Below, piece by piece: positions 6,744-9,157 of a stretch of DNA of 9,157 nt; position 1 is the first letter of the stretch, and every line of letters starts with the position of its first letter. Location of the stretch: positions 1 through 9,157 of the forward strand of contig JAFTHR010000017.1 in NCBI GenBank assembly GCA_017457345.1, given 5' to 3'. The translations under genes and the position numbers were made by a program. This DNA is from Clostridia bacterium. GTDB lineage: Bacteria; Bacillota; Clostridia; Christensenellales; Borkfalkiaceae. The notes below the pieces were generated by a model that was given only the letters and a program-made list of their open reading frames with translations, searched no databases and had not been told where the DNA came from.

Positions 6744-6763
6744 CAAAAAAAAGTGGCTATAAT
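6735..6763 (+). promoter_or_regulatory. Perfect-consensus sigma-A promoter of valS
   Basis: TTGACA (6735-6740), a 17-base spacer and TATAAT (6758-6763) match the housekeeping sigma consensus at all twelve positions with ideal spacing. Transcription should start near 6770, about 83 bases before the valS ATG at 6853. Such a promoter predicts strong expression unless repressed. It shares -35 DNA with the opposing importer promoter, so simultaneous polymerase binding at both is unlikely. Confidence 0.85.
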
Positions 6764-6772
6764 TAAAGTCCT

Positions 6773-6787
6773 ACCCTTTAAAAGGGT
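6773..6787. repeat. Perfect inverted repeat at the predicted valS transcript start
   Basis: ACCCTTT (6773-6779) and AAAGGGT (6781-6787) are perfect 7-bp arms around one central A, beginning about three bases after the predicted transcription start. As DNA it has the shape of a roadblock operator; as RNA only a short ACCC/GGGT stem with a seven-base loop is likely, near the 5' end. Nothing here proves either role. Confidence 0.45.
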
Positions 6788-6838
6788 GCTTGAACGAATC
6801 GAAAAACACCGCCTAGCAATCGTTTGCACGGGCAAAAA

Positions 6839-6841
6839 GGA
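6839..6841 (+). promoter_or_regulatory. Ribosome binding site that sets the valS start
   Basis: GGA within AAAAAGGAA lies 11 bases before the ATG at 6853 and 17 before the in-frame ATG at 6859. The first is therefore preferred, although its spacing is on the long side. Confidence 0.55.
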
Positions 6842-6852
6842 ACGGTTTGATA

Positions 6853-9157
6853 ATGGAAATGCAAAAGACGTACAACCCCAAGGACTTCGAAGACAGAATC
6901 TATGCCGACTGGGAACAGGCGGGAAATTTCCGCGCGGAAATCGACGAGCAACAGGTTCCGTTTACGATTATGATGCCTCCCCCCAACATCACGGGGCAAT
7001 TGCATATGGGGCACGCAATGGACGCTACGATGCAAGATACTTTGATACGCTTTAAGCGTATGCAAGGCTATGCGGCGCTTTGGTTGCCGGGATGTGACCA
7101 CGCGTCGATTGCTACCGAAGTCAAGATTGTGGAAAAGATGAAGAGCGAAGGGCTCACGAAAGCCGATTTGGGTAGAGACGGCTTTTTAAAGCGCGCTTGG
7201 GAATGGAAGGAACAGTACGGCAACCGTATTATGCTTCAACAACGCAAAATGGGTACGTCTTGCGATTGGTCTCGCCAAGCGTTTACCATGGACGATAAGT
7301 GCTCTCGCGCCGTTCGTGAAGTGTTTGTTAATTTGTATGAAAAGGGCTTGATTTATCAAGGAGATCGGATTATCAACTGGTGTCCTTGCTGTAAAACGGC
7401 GCTTTCGGATGCCGAAGTAGAGTATGCCGAAGAAAACGGCAATTTCTGGCATTTAAAATACCCGGCAACGGATGGTAGTGCGGAAGTTATCGTAGCGACC
7501 ACCCGTCCTGAAACTATGTTAGGGGATACGGCGGTTGCCGTACATCCAGACGACGAGCGATATAAAAATCTCGTTGGGAAAACCTTAAAATTGCCCCTTG
7601 TGGATCGCGAAATCCCCGTTGTTGCGGACGAGTACGTTGATCCTTCGTTCGGTACGGGTTGCGTAAAAATTACGCCCGCTCACGATCCGAACGACTTTGA
7701 AGTGGGGAAACGCCACGATTTGCCGATCATCCGCGTGATGAACGACGACGGATCTATGAACGAAAAAGCCGGTAAATATAACGGTCTTGACCGTTATGAG
7801 GCTAGAAAAGCCGTGCTTGCAGACTTAGAAGCGAGCGGAAATCTTGTAAAAATTCAACCGCACGTACACAACGTTGGGCATTGCTATCGTTGCAACTCAA
7901 CGGTAGAGCCGATCGTATCCAAGCAATGGTTCGTAAAAATGGAACCCCTTGCAAAACCTGCAATTGCTGCGGTTATGAAAAATAAGGTAAAATTCGTGCC
8001 CGATCGTTTCTCTAAAATCTACTATAACTGGATGGAAAACGTTCGCGATTGGTGTATTTCCCGTCAACTTTGGTGGGGGCACAGAATTCCCGTTTGGTAC
8101 TGCAAGGATTGCGGGGAAGTGATCTGCGCGAAAGAAGATCCTACCGTTTGCCCGCATTGCGGTTCGCACGAATTGCACCAAGATGAGGACGTGTTAGACA
8201 CGTGGTTCTCTTCGGCTCTTTGGCCGTTCTCTACGCTCGGTTTCCCCGAAGAAACGGAAGATTATAAGTATTTCTATCCCACCAACGTGCTCGTAACGGG
8301 CTACGATATCATCTTCTTCTGGGTTTCCAGAATGATTTTCTCGGGGATTGAGCACACGGGCAAAGTTCCTTTCCAAGACGTGTTAATCCACGGTATCGTT
8401 CGCGACGAGCAGGGTAGAAAAATGAGTAAATCGCTCGGCAACGGTATCGATCCGCTCGAAGTAATTGAAAAATACGGTGCAGACTCTTTGCGCTTATCGC
8501 TCGTAACGGGCGTTGCGCCTGGGAACGATACCCGTTATTCGGATACCAAGGTAGAATCCTGCCGTAATTTCATCAACAAACTTTGGAACGCGGCTCGTTT
8601 CGTGCTTATGAACGTTGAAGGGAAAAAGATCACGCCGATTGAGGAAGTGAAGTTCTCTCCTGCCGATAAATGGATTATTTCGCGGTTGCAAAACTGTATT
8701 CGCGAAGTCACGAACAACTTAAATAAATACGAACTCGGTGTGGCAAGCGATATTGCAACGGGGTTCGTTTGGGACGATTTCTGCGATTGGTATATTGAAC
8801 TTTCCAAGCCCGCGCTTTATGGAGAAGACGAGAAGAAGAAATCGGATGCTTTGTCGGTGCTTTGTTTCGTGCTCGAAAACGCATTGAAATTGTTGCATCC
8901 GTTCATCCCGTTCGTCACCGAAGAAATCTACCAAAACTTGACGAATACGAGCGGTACGATTATGCTTGCTTCCTATCCCCGTTATAACTCGAAAATGGCG
9001 TATAAGAAGGAAGCAAAGGCGTTCGAAGGGGTCATGGAAATTATCAAAGCCGTTCGCGCTATGAAAAAGAGCGTGGATTGCCCGCCTGCCAAGAAAGTGG
9101 AACTCAATCTCGTAACGGAAGCTAAGCGGTTATTGCAAGCGAATAAAGATTGCATTA
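6853..9157 (+). CDS. valS: Valyl-tRNA synthetase, 3' end outside the window
   Basis: This class I synthetase charges tRNA-Val and removes mischarged threonine by editing. The frame is open from 6853 to the window edge, 768 codons of an expected 870-890. Visible parts are the N-terminal P-P-P-N-I-T-G (42-48) with the HIGH motif as H-M-G-H (51-54), the paired D-W-S-R near 138-141, and C-P-C-C-K-T-A-L-S-D (177-186). The CP1 editing domain spans about 190-340, with T-T-R-P-E-T-M-L-G-D (216-225) and T-P-A-H-D-P-N-D (274-281). A zinc-ribbon-like set follows at Cys417, Cys420, Cys433 and Cys436, then D-T-W-F-S-S-A-L (449-456) and K-M-S-K-S (524-528). The anticodon-binding helical domain starts near 605. 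Missing is the C-terminal coiled-coil arm. No stop or frameshift interrupts it. It is divergent from the importer operon and has no T-box leader. Confidence 0.97.
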   Translation, partial: MEMQKTYNPKDFEDRIYADWEQAGNFRAEIDEQQVPFTIMMPPPNITGQLHMGHAMDATMQDTLIRFKRMQGYAALWLPGCDHASIATEVKIVEKMKSEGLTKADLGRDGFLKRAWEWKEQYGNRIMLQQRKMGTSCDWSRQAFTMDDKCSRAVREVFVNLYEKGLIYQGDRIINWCPCCKTALSDAEVEYAEENGNFWHLKYPATDGSAEVIVATTRPETMLGDTAVAVHPDDERYKNLVGKTLKLPLVDREIPVVADEYVDPSFGTGCVKITPAHDPNDFEVGKRHDLPIIRVMNDDGSMNEKAGKYNGLDRYEARKAVLADLEASGNLVKIQPHVHNVGHCYRCNSTVEPIVSKQWFVKMEPLAKPAIAAVMKNKVKFVPDRFSKIYYNWMENVRDWCISRQLWWGHRIPVWYCKDCGEVICAKEDPTVCPHCGSHELHQDEDVLDTWFSSALWPFSTLGFPEETEDYKYFYPTNVLVTGYDIIFFWVSRMIFSGIEHTGKVPFQDVLIHGIVRDEQGRKMSKSLGNGIDPLEVIEKYGADSLRLSLVTGVAPGNDTRYSDTKVESCRNFINKLWNAARFVLMNVEGKKITPIEEVKFSPADKWIISRLQNCIREVTNNLNKYELGVASDIATGFVWDDFCDWYIELSKPALYGEDEKKKSDALSVLCFVLENALKLLHPFIPFVTEEIYQNLTNTSGTIMLASYPRYNSKMAYKKEAKAFEGVMEIIKAVRAMKKSVDCPPAKKVELNLVTEAKRLLQANKDCI

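Noticed and set aside
6782..6795. AAGGGTGCTTGAAC resembling the start of a T-box core
   Set aside because: Only the AGGGTG part matches; the GGNACCGCG part is absent, the leader is too short and no terminator/antiterminator pair can be drawn.
6816..6827. GCAA/TTGC mini-hairpin with a four-base loop in the valS leader
   Set aside because: Four base pairs are too few to be a credible structured element on their own.
7186..8934. Several 60-94-codon - strand open frames opposite valS
   Set aside because: They are shadows of the valS coding strand, which is open and conserved throughout, and none has a recognisable motif.

Overview
The window looks like ordinary chromosomal DNA of a Gram-positive, Clostridia-like bacterium (Firmicutes in the broad sense). 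This is an inference from Shine-Dalgarno-led ATG starts, AT-rich intergenic gaps around coding DNA of mid-40s % GC (judged by eye), two probable lipoproteins with short signal peptides (one with a Gly/Ser-rich linker after the lipid cysteine), an ABC importer whose binding protein carries a lipobox-like cysteine, and an ArgRS of 561 residues that keeps a KMSKS-like MSTRKG motif. Coding density is high. There is no sign of phage, insertion sequence, CRISPR array, tRNA or rRNA.

Layout, left to right: (1) a + strand secreted lipoprotein of unknown function (25-1029). (2) A hairpin shared with the convergent gene, then ychF on the - strand (1088-2203), a ribosome-associated P-loop ATPase. (3) An AT-rich divergent promoter region (2204-2359). 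(4) argS on the + strand (2360-4045), arginyl-tRNA synthetase. (5) A second shared convergent terminator (about 4049-4082). (6) A - strand three-gene operon transcribed from 6675 down to 4084: substrate-binding lipoprotein, ATPase, permease. It is a complete nitrate/sulfonate/taurine/thiamine-precursor-type ABC importer with unidentified substrate. (7) A divergent regulatory region (6676-6852) with a perfect-consensus promoter for valS whose -35 box overlaps the -35 of the importer promoter. (8) valS on the + strand from 6853, running off the right edge (768 codons present, the C-terminal arm missing).

Functionally the window combines translation housekeeping (YchF, ArgRS, ValRS) with one solute importer and one surface lipoprotein. 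No enzyme next to the importer reveals its substrate, and no riboswitch is visible in its short leader. I found no clearly novel system. The points most worth a second look are the interlocked divergent promoter with repeated CAATT/AATTG half-sites between the importer and valS, the valS leader that is too short for a T-box but has an inverted repeat at the predicted transcript start, the orphan importer, and the multi-domain beta-rich lipoprotein.
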